The position numbers and the translations under genes were made by a program. The notes beneath the pieces are model-generated. The model did no database searches. It had not been told where the DNA came from and was given only the letters and a program-made list of their open reading frames with translations. 64,000 nucleotides of DNA from Dichetophora obliterata (Eukaryota > Arthropoda > Insecta > Diptera > Sciomyzidae). The stretch covers positions 14,212,764 through 14,276,763 of the forward strand of contig OY986440.1 in NCBI GenBank assembly GCA_963920525.1, given 5' to 3'. Position 1 is the first letter of the stretch. Each line of letters begins with the position of its first letter. This document shows positions 53,729 through 64,000 of the stretch, in pieces.

Positions 53729-54912
53729 CAGTGTTGCCAGGTTAGGGGATTTCCCCCTAGATTCAGAGGTTTTTTAACTGTGCTGAGGGATTTCAGGGAT
53801 AATGAATCTTTAGGGGTTTTTTTTAGGGAGATTTAATGTTTTTAGAGGTGTTTGAAAAATTTACCTTTGGAAATAAACTGTTTTGCTTTTCCTTAAAATT
53901 ATGCTAAATATTTTAAAAAAGAAGATATTTGGCTTCTTGGGTATTTCAGCAACACTTTATAAAAACAGCTGAATTGGCAGCACTTCAAATAAATTACCAA
54001 TCATTTCCCACTTCACTTCAAACTTGCTTCGCGTTTTACTTGCAATTGATTGATTCCGTGTTAAAACTAAAATCAAACCAAGCATGGGAAAAACTATAGA
54101 CAAAAAAGATAAGCCGAAAAATATATCAAAAAGTTGGGGATGGAGCCTCCTTTCAAAAATAAGTCTTCATTTTTAGGTCAATTTCACATTGGACACTTGA
54201 GAACTCTGAAGCAACTTTCTGCCCTTGTTAAAGATGCCCAACAGCTCAGCCTTTTAACCCTTTCAATGGCTAGGCTAAGCCAAGAACAAAATATTTTTTT
54301 GAGGTAATATTCCTCTCATTTAGGTCCTTAAAAGATGAAAAAACATAAATTTGATTTTACCTTTTTGATTGATTTCATTTTGATTTACAAAGAAAAAATT
54401 ATTTTACTCCTGTTTGGCACAAACACTGTTGTTTTTAATCACCTGAAGTATTCAACCCTTTAGATCTTTGTTTTTTAAACATTCTTAATATTATTTTCAT
54501 TAAAGCCATAAAAAGATAAAAAAACATAAATTTGATTTTTATTCGGTTAATTTTTTTATAACATAAGCCAAAAGGTTTTCTTCGACATCAAATCGAAAAT
54601 GCAACTGAAATGTCAAAAATCTTTCTAAATTTATTTGTATCATGTTGGTTCATCGTTTTTTCATTGAACCAGATGATTTGATTTAAAAAAAGAGTTGCAA
54701 AATAAAAATAAAAAGTAATTTCTGACGTGTCCAATATATTGGGCAAATCCACCGAAAAGGTTAAATAAATAGGCTTGCATTGCAGTTGCACAACTTTTCA
54801 GTTGCACCCTATAAAATGTTTGTATGTTTTCCGAAAAAAAATTTTAGCGGAGCTTTGGGGGGATTTGAAATCCAATCTAGGGGTAAATGGTGAAAGGCAC
54901 CTGGCAACACTG
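53729..54912. mobile_element. hAT-like non-autonomous element, 1,184 bp
   Basis: The ends CAGTGTTGCCAGGT and ACCTGGCAACACTG (joined through GCACCTGG) are inverted repeats, with a further match in CCCCTAGATT inside both. The flanking 8-mers are GCACTGAC and GCACTGAA, 7 of 8 identical, as expected for an old hAT target duplication. The interior is AT-rich with no long frame. It lies inside the 3.45-kb composite. Confidence 0.82.
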
Positions 54913-55373
54913 GCACTGAATTCCGTGGTACCAGAAAAAACCTCTGGTCAGGTTTCGTAACCGAGCTAGTACCAGTTGAGTTCCATCCAACTCCGGACTG
55001 GTCAGTCAGGCGTGCTACCACTAGACTACCGAGGCCGCCAAACTAACTCACTAACTAACTAACTTCAAACACAAAAAATTATTTTGCGCCACACACAAGT
55101 AGCGATGCTATCAACATCAACATCAACATCGCCGTGTTAGGTGCAACGTTTGCTTTTGTTGGTGCGCATACTTTTTCTGTTGAATAATAGTTAAAAAAAA
55201 TAAAATTCAACGGGCGTACAGCGGCCGTACAACTTAATTTAGGCCTTGTACGGCCGTTGTTCGACCCAAATTTTGGCCGCTAGACTTTTTTGATTATTTT
55301 TAGGCCATGTTCGACCCGTGTATGACAGTGCGGCCCATGTTCGACCGCTAGCATTTTTACTCGGGAAACTAGC

Positions 55374-56999
55374 TTAAATTCTGCGATCAGAAAATCACGG
55401 GTCGAACACTACATAGGGCTTAGTTGAACAGTTTTGTTGTTTCTAAATAAAAGCCTTTTTAAAAACCTTTTTTGTATGGACTTGCATCAGAGCACTTATC
55501 TGCACCGTTAGTTGTAATAAACATTTAAGAAAAAATAAAAAAAATTCAGTAAAACCATTAATTTATAAAAAAAATATAATTTGAATTGATGCAGGAGTCA
55601 AACCATGAATTGAACTGACTTATACCACCACCACCACCCCCACATACAATATCGTTACAAACGTGCAACATCAAAAACAACAACTACAATACTACAACCT
55701 ACAACCTTCAACCTACAACATCATTAGCAAAGTCATCATCACCATTATTAACAACATCATTATCATCATCATCATCGTCAGCAGCATCATCGTTACGACT
55801 GTCTTGAAGCATACCGAAGAAGGGACAAGGAATGATGCAAAAATTTACGTCATCAAAAACATTATCGCTACCACCGCAGCAGCAGTAGCAACGACACTTT
55901 GGCATCCCTCTAGATTATTTTGGCCAACATTTAAAATTATATTCCATCATTAAAAAACACACACAAACACTGGGGGCAACAACAACATACAGATCAAACG
56001 CACAATTCAGTCCAAAAGCAAGGCAAGACCGACCGGCTGACTAATCATACAGCCAGCCAGCCAGCCAACCAGTCATCCTGCCAGGCTTCCACAGCTACAG
56101 CCCTATTTTCTGTAGCTCTACCGTGCGTTTCCCTTTTCCATCTCAATGAGCAATTGTTCAGTGGAGTACGAGGCTCTAGTCGACGAAGTGGTGTTGCTGC
56201 GTTGTTGCTGTACTCTGTTGTGTTGTGTTGTGCTGTGCTATGCTGTGTTGTGTTGTGTTGTGCTGTGTTATATTCTACTGCCTTTTTTTCCCTACGTCAT
56301 CGTCATATACAGCCACGGCCACAGCATACCTAAAGCTTCATAGCTTCATATACGTACGGTCCCATACTCTAATTTCTGGTTCTCGACACTCGTACTCCAT
56401 CCACCTCATCTTCAACCTATTCCTCCTGCATTTGTACACTTCTCTGCTGCACAGATTAGATAGATTGGAATTAGGATTGCGATTGCTGGAATTGTTTCTG
56501 CATTGGGATTGGATTGGCAGTGAGCTTTTGTATACCAATTCCATTATGTGTTTTTGGCTGCTATTGGGGGCGCCAAGCAGACAGGCAGCCGGCAGGCAAA
56601 CCAACAGACCGACTAAACAACCAACCGACCGACCAATCTACCGAATGATTCTAAATATCTGGAGTGGGTGCAGTTTTCTTGCTATGCTTAATTGAAGCAT
56701 TAAGAGCAACATATTTTATAAGAATAAGATGTAAGCTATAAATTTTTGAAGCAGTACCTGATCCTCATGTAAATCGTGGGTACAGATACTATGTGATTTG
56801 ACTTTTCAAGTCTGGTTTGTTGCTTAAACTTACCAACTAAATTGTTTCTTTAAAAATGTTGAGTTAATAATTCCGTACTAATAAATATCTATCTTCCCGT
56901 CTTTTTGTAAGCGGGAACATTTTTTTGCAAAAATGTCTTATACACTCAGTGTCAGCAGAATAGGTTCACAGACAAATTAATACTTTGACTTAAAATTTG
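55374..56999. other. Spacer rich in simple repeats
   Basis: Seen are CCACCACCACCACCCCCAC (about 55627), AAC and CAT trinucleotide runs (55660-55790), CAGC repeats (56050-56070), and a TGTGTTG/TGCTG run (56215-56275). The frames of 65-156 codons here translate these simple repeats and have no recognisable domain. Such DNA is common in fly introns and UTRs, so a nearby host gene is possible. Confidence 0.45.
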
Positions 57000-57351
57000 G
57001 CAAACTAGTTTAAATCCTAGCTATGCACTCGATGTTTGAAATTTTGTTAAACAAAACCGCCCATCTCCCATACAAAGTGACGTCATCATAATAGTAAAAT
57101 CTTTATGAACCCCAAAAAAACCAAACATTAAAGCTTAAACTTCATATTATGCACATAAGCTTTAATAAGTAAAAAGGACTCTGAGTTTAAAATTGTTTAA
57201 TATTCAAATAAAATCCACGCCCTATAAAAGTGACGTCACCAATATAATAGAACATTCACGACTTCGAATAAACTAAAATACGGCCGTGGGGGTATTTTAG
57301 CTTCGGTCCAGTCGAAGATATTTCTTTGCTAGTATTTTTATATTTTTATAT

Positions 57352-57386
<35 letters not shown>

Positions 57387-57469
57387 TAGCTATTTTTAGG
57401 TATTTTTAGGTATTTTAGCTTCGGTCCAGTCGAAGATATTTCTTTGCTAGTATTTTTATATTTTTATAT

Positions 57470-57539
<70 letters not shown>

Positions 57540-57683
57540 ATATAAAAATATAAAAATACTAGCAAAGAAATATCTTCGACTGGACCTGATATATATATAT
57601 ATATATATCAATATAAAAATATAAAAATACTAGCAAAGAAATATCTTCGACTGGACCGAAGCTAAAATACCCCCACGGCCGTA
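57000..57683 (-). mobile_element. Minisatellite composite with large AT palindrome
   Basis: On the minus strand, CGGCCGTGGGGGTATTTTAG-type sequence precedes two minisatellite units (CTCCCATACAAAGTGACGTC near 57066 and CCTATAAAAGTGACGTCACC near 57222). This is the same order as 29546-30860. 57279-57683 is a palindrome: TACGGCCGTGGGGGTATTTT with GTCGAAGATATTTC at the left is mirrored at the right, and several partial copies sit around long (AT)n loops (57356-57382 and 57470-57535). Confidence 0.7.
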
Positions 57684-60150
57684 TATATATATATATCCAA
57701 TGAAGTATCGTTCTTGCTTCGTCTGAGATTCTATGTTGTACATCATTGTAAACAAAATTGTATTTGCAGTGAGAAATTATTTAAAACAAAACTTTTTTAG
57801 AAAATAAATATCCTGTCCGAATCACAACAAGATTTCCTTTCAGCTCTCTTTGCAACGTTATTACGTCATAAAGTTTTTGTATATTTTTCTGAATACGAAA
57901 TAATATATGCCTTTGGAACTGTGTTTTTTACAGACCCATATTAAAATTGAATAAAACTCTTTCTAAAAATATGTGCACTCTATAGCACCCTATTTTGTGG
58001 ATTTTTTTATACTCTTTTTAAACAAACATAAAAAGTAAGTACCCTTCGAAGCAATAGTAGAGGGTTAAAAAATTAAATGATAGGTACCTTGTAAAATTTT
58101 ACTTTATTTTTACAATTTAATAAGATTTCTTTACTGCGTACTTCTCTGGAGAAAAATAGTCAGTATTAAAAACTAAGCTAATACAAACAAATTCCTATGA
58201 AAATGCAATAAACATTGCTTTAGATCAGCGATGCCCAGCGCCTAACTCTTTCCACTCTTTTACAACTTGTATATTTTCATGATTGTTGTAATTCGCCGAA
58301 TTCAGTTTGCAGTTTCAGCCTCGCTTTTTAGTGTTATTGTTTTTGTTCCTTCGAAACATCGGTAGCTGTTCTGCGTTTGCATGTTGTTGTTTTTATTCTT
58401 TGGCACCATCGATCGCGGTTGTTCTGCACAGTTTTTGGCATTCGCATTGTAGACGTTAACAGCATGCGTCTTATTCTTTATATTTTTCGGGTTACGAATA
58501 CACATTGAGAAAAAGTTATTGAATACTTGCATGTGGCTACTTTTTATATTGCATCAAAATAAATTATTTTTATAGGGGTTATTATAATCTTGAAAAATGG
58601 CAAGAAAAGAATTTGCGCAAAACAGGGAGTTTTCCTATTTTTTTTTTTTTCATAGATAATAAAAGATTAAAAAGATTTTAGCTGTAATTATATAACAGTT
58701 TAGTTAATAATAAAACAGTAAGATAATAAAAAATACAAAAAATGAAGGTTAAAGCAAATACAAATTAATATAAGTTTAAAAAATTAAAAAAATGTGTAAT
58801 AATAAAAAATTCCCAAAAAAAACCTAAAAAAATTAAAAAAATAAAAACAAAAAAGGAAAAAAAAAAATAAACAAGAAATAAAAAAAAGGTTATCTGGTTA
58901 AAGCTGGGCAAATCAGAATGTATTCTGACTAGCAAGAAACTGAAACATTTGGAATTACTTGATTCATTAATATTACAGTGTACATATAAGTTCGCTGTCG
59001 CGGACTCTGCCAGCACTCGTGTTATTGGTAATTCCTCATCGCATCCAGATTTAGAATTTTTTGATGTTGCTTTTTGTTGTTGTTTTGATTGTTGTTTTTG
59101 CACTCTTCAAATAATTTTCGTGGGCATCGCTGCTTTAGATGTTGCATAATGCCATACAAATTTTTCAGATACTTATATCTTTTACTTATCCATTGAAAAT
59201 AAATTGTCAATTTCGCCAAATAAATTGGGTAGTAAAGTATTTGAATTTATCACTTTTTGCAGAGATATTCAATAGATAACTAACTACACATCAATAGATA
59301 ACTACAAACATTCTTCATTTGCTTTCTTGCATTTTATTCTGTAAGATTTTCGATAATTTATTTTTTAAAAGTTGTGCATAGGTTTTTTTATTGTTGTCGT
59401 TTTTTTTTAAAGTGCTGAATTTTGTTTTCATTCAACGTTGAAAAGATGAACGTCAGCTGTTGCATACCTTCAGATTTTCAGACTCATAAGCTGCAAATGC
59501 GTCGCCGCATCTGAATAGATATATAAAAAAAATATATATATATCTATGTATATAGCACATGATTTCAACGGCATGATCGTCAGCAGCTTCATCGTTGAAG
59601 TGCGCCAGCTCAACAGCGAGAGCCTGCACTCATCAACGCTTTGATTATATGATTCTTTGTTATGCGGTTTTTTTAATACTCCTTTGTATCGATTTCGCAG
59701 TTAATCCTTTTTAAACTGAAATTGCGTGTCTATGTGTCGATTTAATAATTTCAGCTTGTATTCCTTGACGCTTGCATTGAGTGAGTGGTTGAATTGAGTT
59801 TATTGTGTTCTTCTTGTAGAAAAAAAAATAAAAAAACTTTTTGTGCATTGTGAAGATATGAATGGATCGTTATAATCGTTAAAGACGATTTTGGGAGAAA
59901 CAGAGCACAGATAAAATACACAAATGTGGATGAGAGATGCTTTCGAAGCGTCAAAAAATCAATTTTTTCCCAAATTTAGGAAGTTTTTTTTTAACGAAGT
60001 TCCTTTACGCAGCTTCGGGTAGTGCGATTTGGTAGAAAAAATCACGTAACCGTGTGATTGCTGTGTGTGTGCGATCGAGTGTTAAGATTAGAGCAAACTT
60101 ACAGACGAGTAACAGATAGCAACATTGAACACGGAGGTGTCCATTTAAAA
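57684..60150. other. AT-rich intergenic DNA
   Basis: No gene is supported. A poly-A-rich low-complexity tract occupies about 58730-58890, and TTGTTGTTTT runs lie near 59070. The open frames of 60-112 codons are low-complexity or lack an ATG. Confidence 0.4.
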
Positions 60151-60404
60151 AGTGGGCGTTATTCGGCAAAGGGGCGTGTCAATGTAATAAAAACACTGTA
60201 TCTCGAGTAATATAGACACTAGGGGGTACTGAAACTTAGTACAGGGATGGGCATAATTAAGAGAAATTACGGTCAATAAAGTGGGCGTTATTAGACAAAG
60301 CGGCGTGTTTAAACTCTGTATCTCAAATAATATAGACACTAGGGTTTCAAAAAATTTTTTGCCTAAAACCACCCTTAACATACTTTTGAATCGGGCCATC
60401 GACA
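60151..60404. repeat. Two-unit tandem repeat, 129 bp
   Basis: GTGGGCGTTATT with AAAG.GGCGTGT and TGTATCTC..TAATATAGAC, then ACTAGGG, starts at 60152 and again at 60281. It lies immediately left of the candidate Transib terminus. Confidence 0.65.
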
Positions 60405-63400
60405 CACAATGGGGTATTTTATGGACTTTTATGGCTATAATTAAAAACAAATTGTTTGAGGTGCCAACTTTTTTTTGATACCAGTTTAAAGATAATAAAA
60501 TTCTGCGCCACTAACAACAAAAACTATTCACCTGACATTACAGTGAAATTTTGAAAATTTTTAAGTTTTTTAAAATATAATTTTATTAAAAAAAAGATAT
60601 TTGTGGAGTAAACGTTTAAAAAAAATTATTTTTTGTTGATTAAAAAATGTATTAAAAAAATAAGTTTTTTGTTATTCAAGTGGTGTTAAAGTGTTTTACT
60701 TTGTGTACCATTGCCATCTAATTCTGATTTTCCGTAAACATGGACTGTCCATAATAAGTGTTTAAAATTTGGTTGTGCCATATTTGCCTCTTCGGAATTT
60801 ATTAAGCTTTTTGTAAAAGAACTCCAGTCGCTATAATCAAAACAAGCAAGTGCAGGCACCCACCAACAATGTAATGCAAAGCAATGTTTTTTTTTATTTC
60901 TTTTTGTTTTGTTATTCTTCTTAAGCTGTCTATGTTGGTGTGCGGTATAGGCTGTACAACTGACTTAAAAATTAATTATTTTTGTAATGTATTCACTGTT
61001 TAAATAAAACCCATGTAATATTACTACTTTTGAATATTCTCTTCTAACTGATATTGATCTATTCTCTTACCATATGAAATACATATTCTTTTTAATATAA
61101 AAAAAAAATAAAAGAAGAATAATCTTAAAAAAAAAAATTAATGTAGCGTGTATTATTTGTTTTTAATGTGAAACCGTTTGAACCTTGCCGAAAAGTCATT
61201 GTTGCATATGTTTGTGTTTTATTTGACAATAGTTTGTTTTGTCGTATACTAGTTAAGTATAATTGTGTTAAATGGGTATTAGGGTATTTGAGTGCAGTTC
61301 GATTTATATAAACATAAAATTCACTGTCTTTTTTAGAAACTGCTTAAAACACGTTGTTTATATCTCGCCAAAACTTATTTGATATAATGAAATGATTTGG
61401 GCATTCCCAATTTAGCGATAAATCTTAATATTTGAGAGACGAAATAATGCGTCGAATTCGTCCTGCGGAGGGATATATGAATGATTTTGATGAAATAATC
61501 AGTTTATTTCCGCATTTAAGATGCGGTGGACAAGGTCTGAAGATAGAACTGAAGAAAGATTTCTTAATTGAAATCGCGATTGGTTGGCTTCATCAACAGC
61601 ATTCTCCATTTTTAATTCTAAGAAACGCGGGCGAAAGGAACTGTCCTTTGAAGATTCCTGCGAGAGAACTAAAAGAGCGAAATGTAAAGAGTTAAATGAT
61701 TCAACTCCATTATCAGCTTTTGCGTAAGCTACAAAAATGAGTTTGCGTGCTTAAAGTCACATTGAAGCATCAAAATTGTTACATGAATTGACAACTTCAC
61801 CTAAAAGAACAATTAAATATAGGAAATCGTATAAAAAATTTAAAAATCCTACTAAAATTAGTAAAGAAGATGCTCTAGCTGTGCTTGTAGAAGCAAAATT
61901 ATCCCGCCATCAGTACAAGATTATAAGAGGAGCTGCACCCGAAAAGTTTCCCAGCTATAGCGTTGTGCAGAGCGCAAAAAAGATTGTTATCCTTCCCGAG
62001 GATTTATAACAGTTTCTGAAACTTTTTGCGAAGTTAACTTGCATACTTTGCAAAATTTAACAATCCAGCGTTTGCTAATATTGCAAAAGCCATTTATAGA
62101 TTCTTTGGAGGATAAAGAATTATCTAATTTTTGTTTATTTTCGAAGTGGGGTTTCGACGGAAGTTCGGGCAACAGCAATTTGAAGCAAGCTTTTCACGGT
62201 CCGGATGATTATGATGCATCGATATTTATAACCTCCATGTTTCCAATCAAATTAGTTTGTGGATCTAAAGTTAGTTGGCAAAATCCCCGACCTTCTTCAA
62301 CAAGATTTTGTCGCCCACTTCGCATGGAGTTTACAAAAGAACCAGCAGATGTGTCAAAAAAAGAAAAATAGAGTAGCAGCACAAATAAGTGGCCTCAGCA
62401 AATCTGCTGCACAATGTGGAGCGAGATTAATCAAGGTAAGCCACAACCTTAAGTTAACCATGGTAGACGGTAATCTATGCAATGCACTCACTGAAACAAC
62501 ATCTACACAGAGGTGCTATTTATGTGAAGGTACTATTAAAGAATTCAATTCAATTGATTTAATGATTCAAAAAAATGTAATAGTCGAAAACCTTCAATTT
62601 GGTTTATCAACACTACACCGTTGGATACGATTTTTTGAGTGCTTGTAACATTTGGCTGACAAGCTACCAGTCAAAAAATGGCTAATAAGAGAGAAAGCAG
62701 AGAAGCAGGTTGTATTAGCAAATAAGTCACGAATTCGAAAAGAATTTAGAATGAAACTTGGCTTAGCTATTAATAAACCAAAGCCAGGGTTTGGAAGTTC
62801 GAATGACGGCAATACTGCTCGACGTTTTTCTTTGAAAATGCAGAAATAACAGCATCTATAATCCAGATTGATGTAGAGCATATTAAGAGAATGCATATTA
62901 TTTTAATCGTAATTTCATGCGGACACGAAGTAAACATCGAAAAATTTCGAGACTATGCGCTTGATACAGCAAGATATTTTGAACAAAAATACTCATGGTA
63001 TAATATGCCACCAAGTGTGCACAAAATCTTAATTCATGGCCGTAAAATCATAAAATATGCTTTATTGCCGATTGGTCAACTTTTGGCAGAGGCGCAAGAA
63101 GCAAGAAATAAGGACTTCAAATCTTTCAGAGAGCATTTTTCAATAAAAATAAGCAGAGAAAAAACCCTTGAGGATATTTTAAATAGGTTCTTAATTACTT
63201 CAGACCCAATCATTTCAAGCAAAAGGAAATTAGCGCAAAAGAAGTTGCGAAAGTTGCCACAAATGGCTGTTAATTTGCTTGTTCCACCAACAAATGAAGA
63301 CAACGCTGAAGATACGGAAAAATCCTATGAAGACAATGATGCAAGTATAGGTGAAAGTAGTGATGTAGATTTTTTTGACACAAATGAGAAAGACTTAACA

Positions 63401-63553
63401 AGCGGCAGTGAATAAAAGTTTATAAAATAAAAATTCAAAAGAAAATTTATCATATTTTTAGGTCTGCAAAATTTGTTTTTAACTACAAAAAAAAAAAATC
63501 CACCAAAAGATATCAACCTACTGTTGTTTTTTTTCTTATTTGGACCCATTGTA
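60405..63553 (+). mobile_element. Transib DNA transposon, decayed
   Basis: The candidate left end CACAATGGGGTATTTTATGG starts with the CACAATG typical of Transib termini. The candidate right end is TTGGACCCATTGTA, whose complement starts TACAATGGGTCC, so inverted repeats are short and worn. No convincing 5-bp target duplication is visible. The span of about 3.1 kb equals a normal Transib, and the transposase remnants occupy the right two-thirds. The boundaries are tentative. Confidence 0.65.
61432..63415 (+). pseudogene. Transib transposase (RAG1-core relative), frame-broken
   Basis: Pieces of one protein lie in order in different frames: 61432-61695, 61776-62009, 62039-62371, 62259-62648, 62652-62849 and 62891-63415. 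Family landmarks are WGFDGSSGNSN with the first catalytic Asp (about 62153), TMVDGNLCNALTE with the second Asp (about 62466), CYLCEGT zinc-type cysteines, STLHRWIRFFECL, KPKPGFGSSNDGNTARR, PPSVHKILIHG, and the Glu region EAQEARNKDFKSFRE (about 63095), which parallels RAG1 around its catalytic Glu. The acidic tail ends at 63415. At least four frame or stop breaks make it inactive, although the catalytic regions are recognisable. It would have been a cut-and-paste transposase with RSS-like ends. Confidence 0.85.
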
Positions 63554-63589
63554 ACTAAAAAAATGTCAAAAGTTTCCTCCGTCTCCTAA

Positions 63590-63720
63590 TTGAATTGATA
63601 CCATCTTTCATGGGCCAATACCCACCTGTTTTTCATTAACACCATTAGGTTGTGGAATGATTTGCCACGATGGCTTAGGGAGGTCACTGGGAGAGGTCCT
63701 TTAAGGCAACCTATCTTTTC
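63590..63720 (+). pseudogene. Possible LINE RT C-terminal tail
   Basis: Two frames across about 63600-63720 read DTIFHGPIPTCFSLTPL and then LWNDLPRWLREVTGRGPLR. The pattern resembles the RLWN.LP motif near the end of CR1/Jockey-type RT proteins. It is short, with one frame change, and no upstream RT is present. Assignment is tentative. Confidence 0.35.
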
Positions 63721-64000
63721 ATTTTTCTCTACTCAATAGCTTTTCACTTCCTTACTTCTCTATGTTATCTATTCTTTATCTATTCTTTGTATCGGAAACT
63801 TTTTTCAATCTTAACTTAACTTTAATTCTTTTTATTTTTTTATATTCTTTAAAATAAAAAAATAACATAAAGCCAATATTGTTTAAAAATTAAGGTCATT
63901 ATTTTTGATTCTGTTTTAAGCAGTTGTTATTATTCTTCATTTTTTATTTTTAACTTTAATTTCAAATATTTAATATGAAATTATTCATTTTCATTTTCAT
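63721..64000. other. AT-rich spacer to window edge
   Basis: No recognised feature apart from an AAAATAAAAAAATAA run near 63852. Confidence 0.4.

Larger units (their letters stand above)
51591..55040. mobile_element. 3.45-kb composite insertion with SINE-like units
   Basis: The insert starts with three TTAGG units followed by GGTGGCGGCAGG. It ends, read on the minus strand from 55039, with GGCGGCCTCGGTAGTCTAGTGG, an A-box-like tRNA-derived head. Inside are B-box-like sequences (GGGTTCGAATTCTGG on the minus strand at about 51930-51945; GGGTTCGGGCATGG at about 52657). Two related blocks with GACCCTRAGTGACAGAAATCCA lie near 51951 and 53383. It is a cluster of tRNA-derived SINE-like repeats interrupted by an hAT-like MITE. 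No gene is supported. Confidence 0.6.
51358..55373. mobile_element. MITE, 'CCCGAGTAAAAA' family, copy C, split by insertion
   Basis: The left part (51358-51590) starts CCCGAGTATAAAAA; the right part (55041-55373) ends TTTTTACTCGGG. Together they align with copy A across AGCAGCTT.TTTTTAACTAAC / TTCAAACACAAAAAATTATTT. The interruption at 51591-55040 is bounded by the 7-base direct repeat AACTAAC (51584-51590 and 55041-55047), so the insertion is later than the MITE. Confidence 0.8.

Noticed and set aside
55660..56700. Frames of 65-156 codons rich in Ile, Cys or Leu
   Set aside because: They translate trinucleotide and TGTTG-type simple repeats.

Overview
This is eukaryotic, strongly AT-rich, repeat-dominated DNA from an insect, almost certainly a higher fly. 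The inference rests on the BEL/Pao retrotransposon, the R1-like LINEs, Tc1, hAT-like and Transib elements, and the dispersed 'TGTATGGGAGGT' minisatellite and 'CACATGGC..ATC.ACTCA' tail typical of dipteran intergenic DNA. The exact species is not recoverable by reading. I found no host protein-coding gene, rRNA, tRNA or CRISPR array that I can support.

Layout. 1-592 is a (TTTTA)n satellite. 593-3583 is AT-rich spacer with two MITEs. 3584-13478 is a nearly complete BEL/Pao LTR retrotransposon with 427-bp LTRs that differ at 4 sites. It has an unusually long leader carrying a 131-bp minisatellite, an intact gag-pol frame (6504-11732) and a third 3' open frame. A segment of this element plus its downstream flank (11091-14467) is tandemly duplicated at 15845-19270, with a pure (TG)n array of about 1.4 kb between the copies. 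A second (TG)n array (19271-20110) leads into two minus-strand R1-clade-like LINEs (20111-24786 and 25213-29181) separated by a third (TG)n array. Both poly(A) tails abut (TG)n, which points to a microsatellite-targeted element.

29182-33318 holds a Helentron-like minisatellite composite, then a decayed CR1-like LINE fused to an RTE-type endonuclease fragment. 33319-41991 is spacer with several MITEs and short dispersed repeats. 41992-45904 is a nest: an hAT-like element with a perfect 8-bp target duplication contains a dead Tc1 element with about 95-bp inverted repeats, a 1.1-kb foldback element and Helentron-like sequence. 50075-55373 carries two members of a 'CCCGAGTAAAAA' MITE family; one is split by a 3.45-kb insertion that itself contains SINE-like units and a 1.18-kb hAT-like MITE. 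57000-57683 is another minisatellite composite with a large palindrome. 60405-63553 is a broken Transib (RAG1-related) transposon that keeps recognisable D, D and E regions. 63590-63720 looks like the tail of another LINE.

There is no host pathway here. The interest lies in mobile-element biology: target choice in a microsatellite, a possibly spliced accessory gene in a BEL element, and the order of nested insertions. All coordinates are read by eye and boundaries may be off by a few bases.
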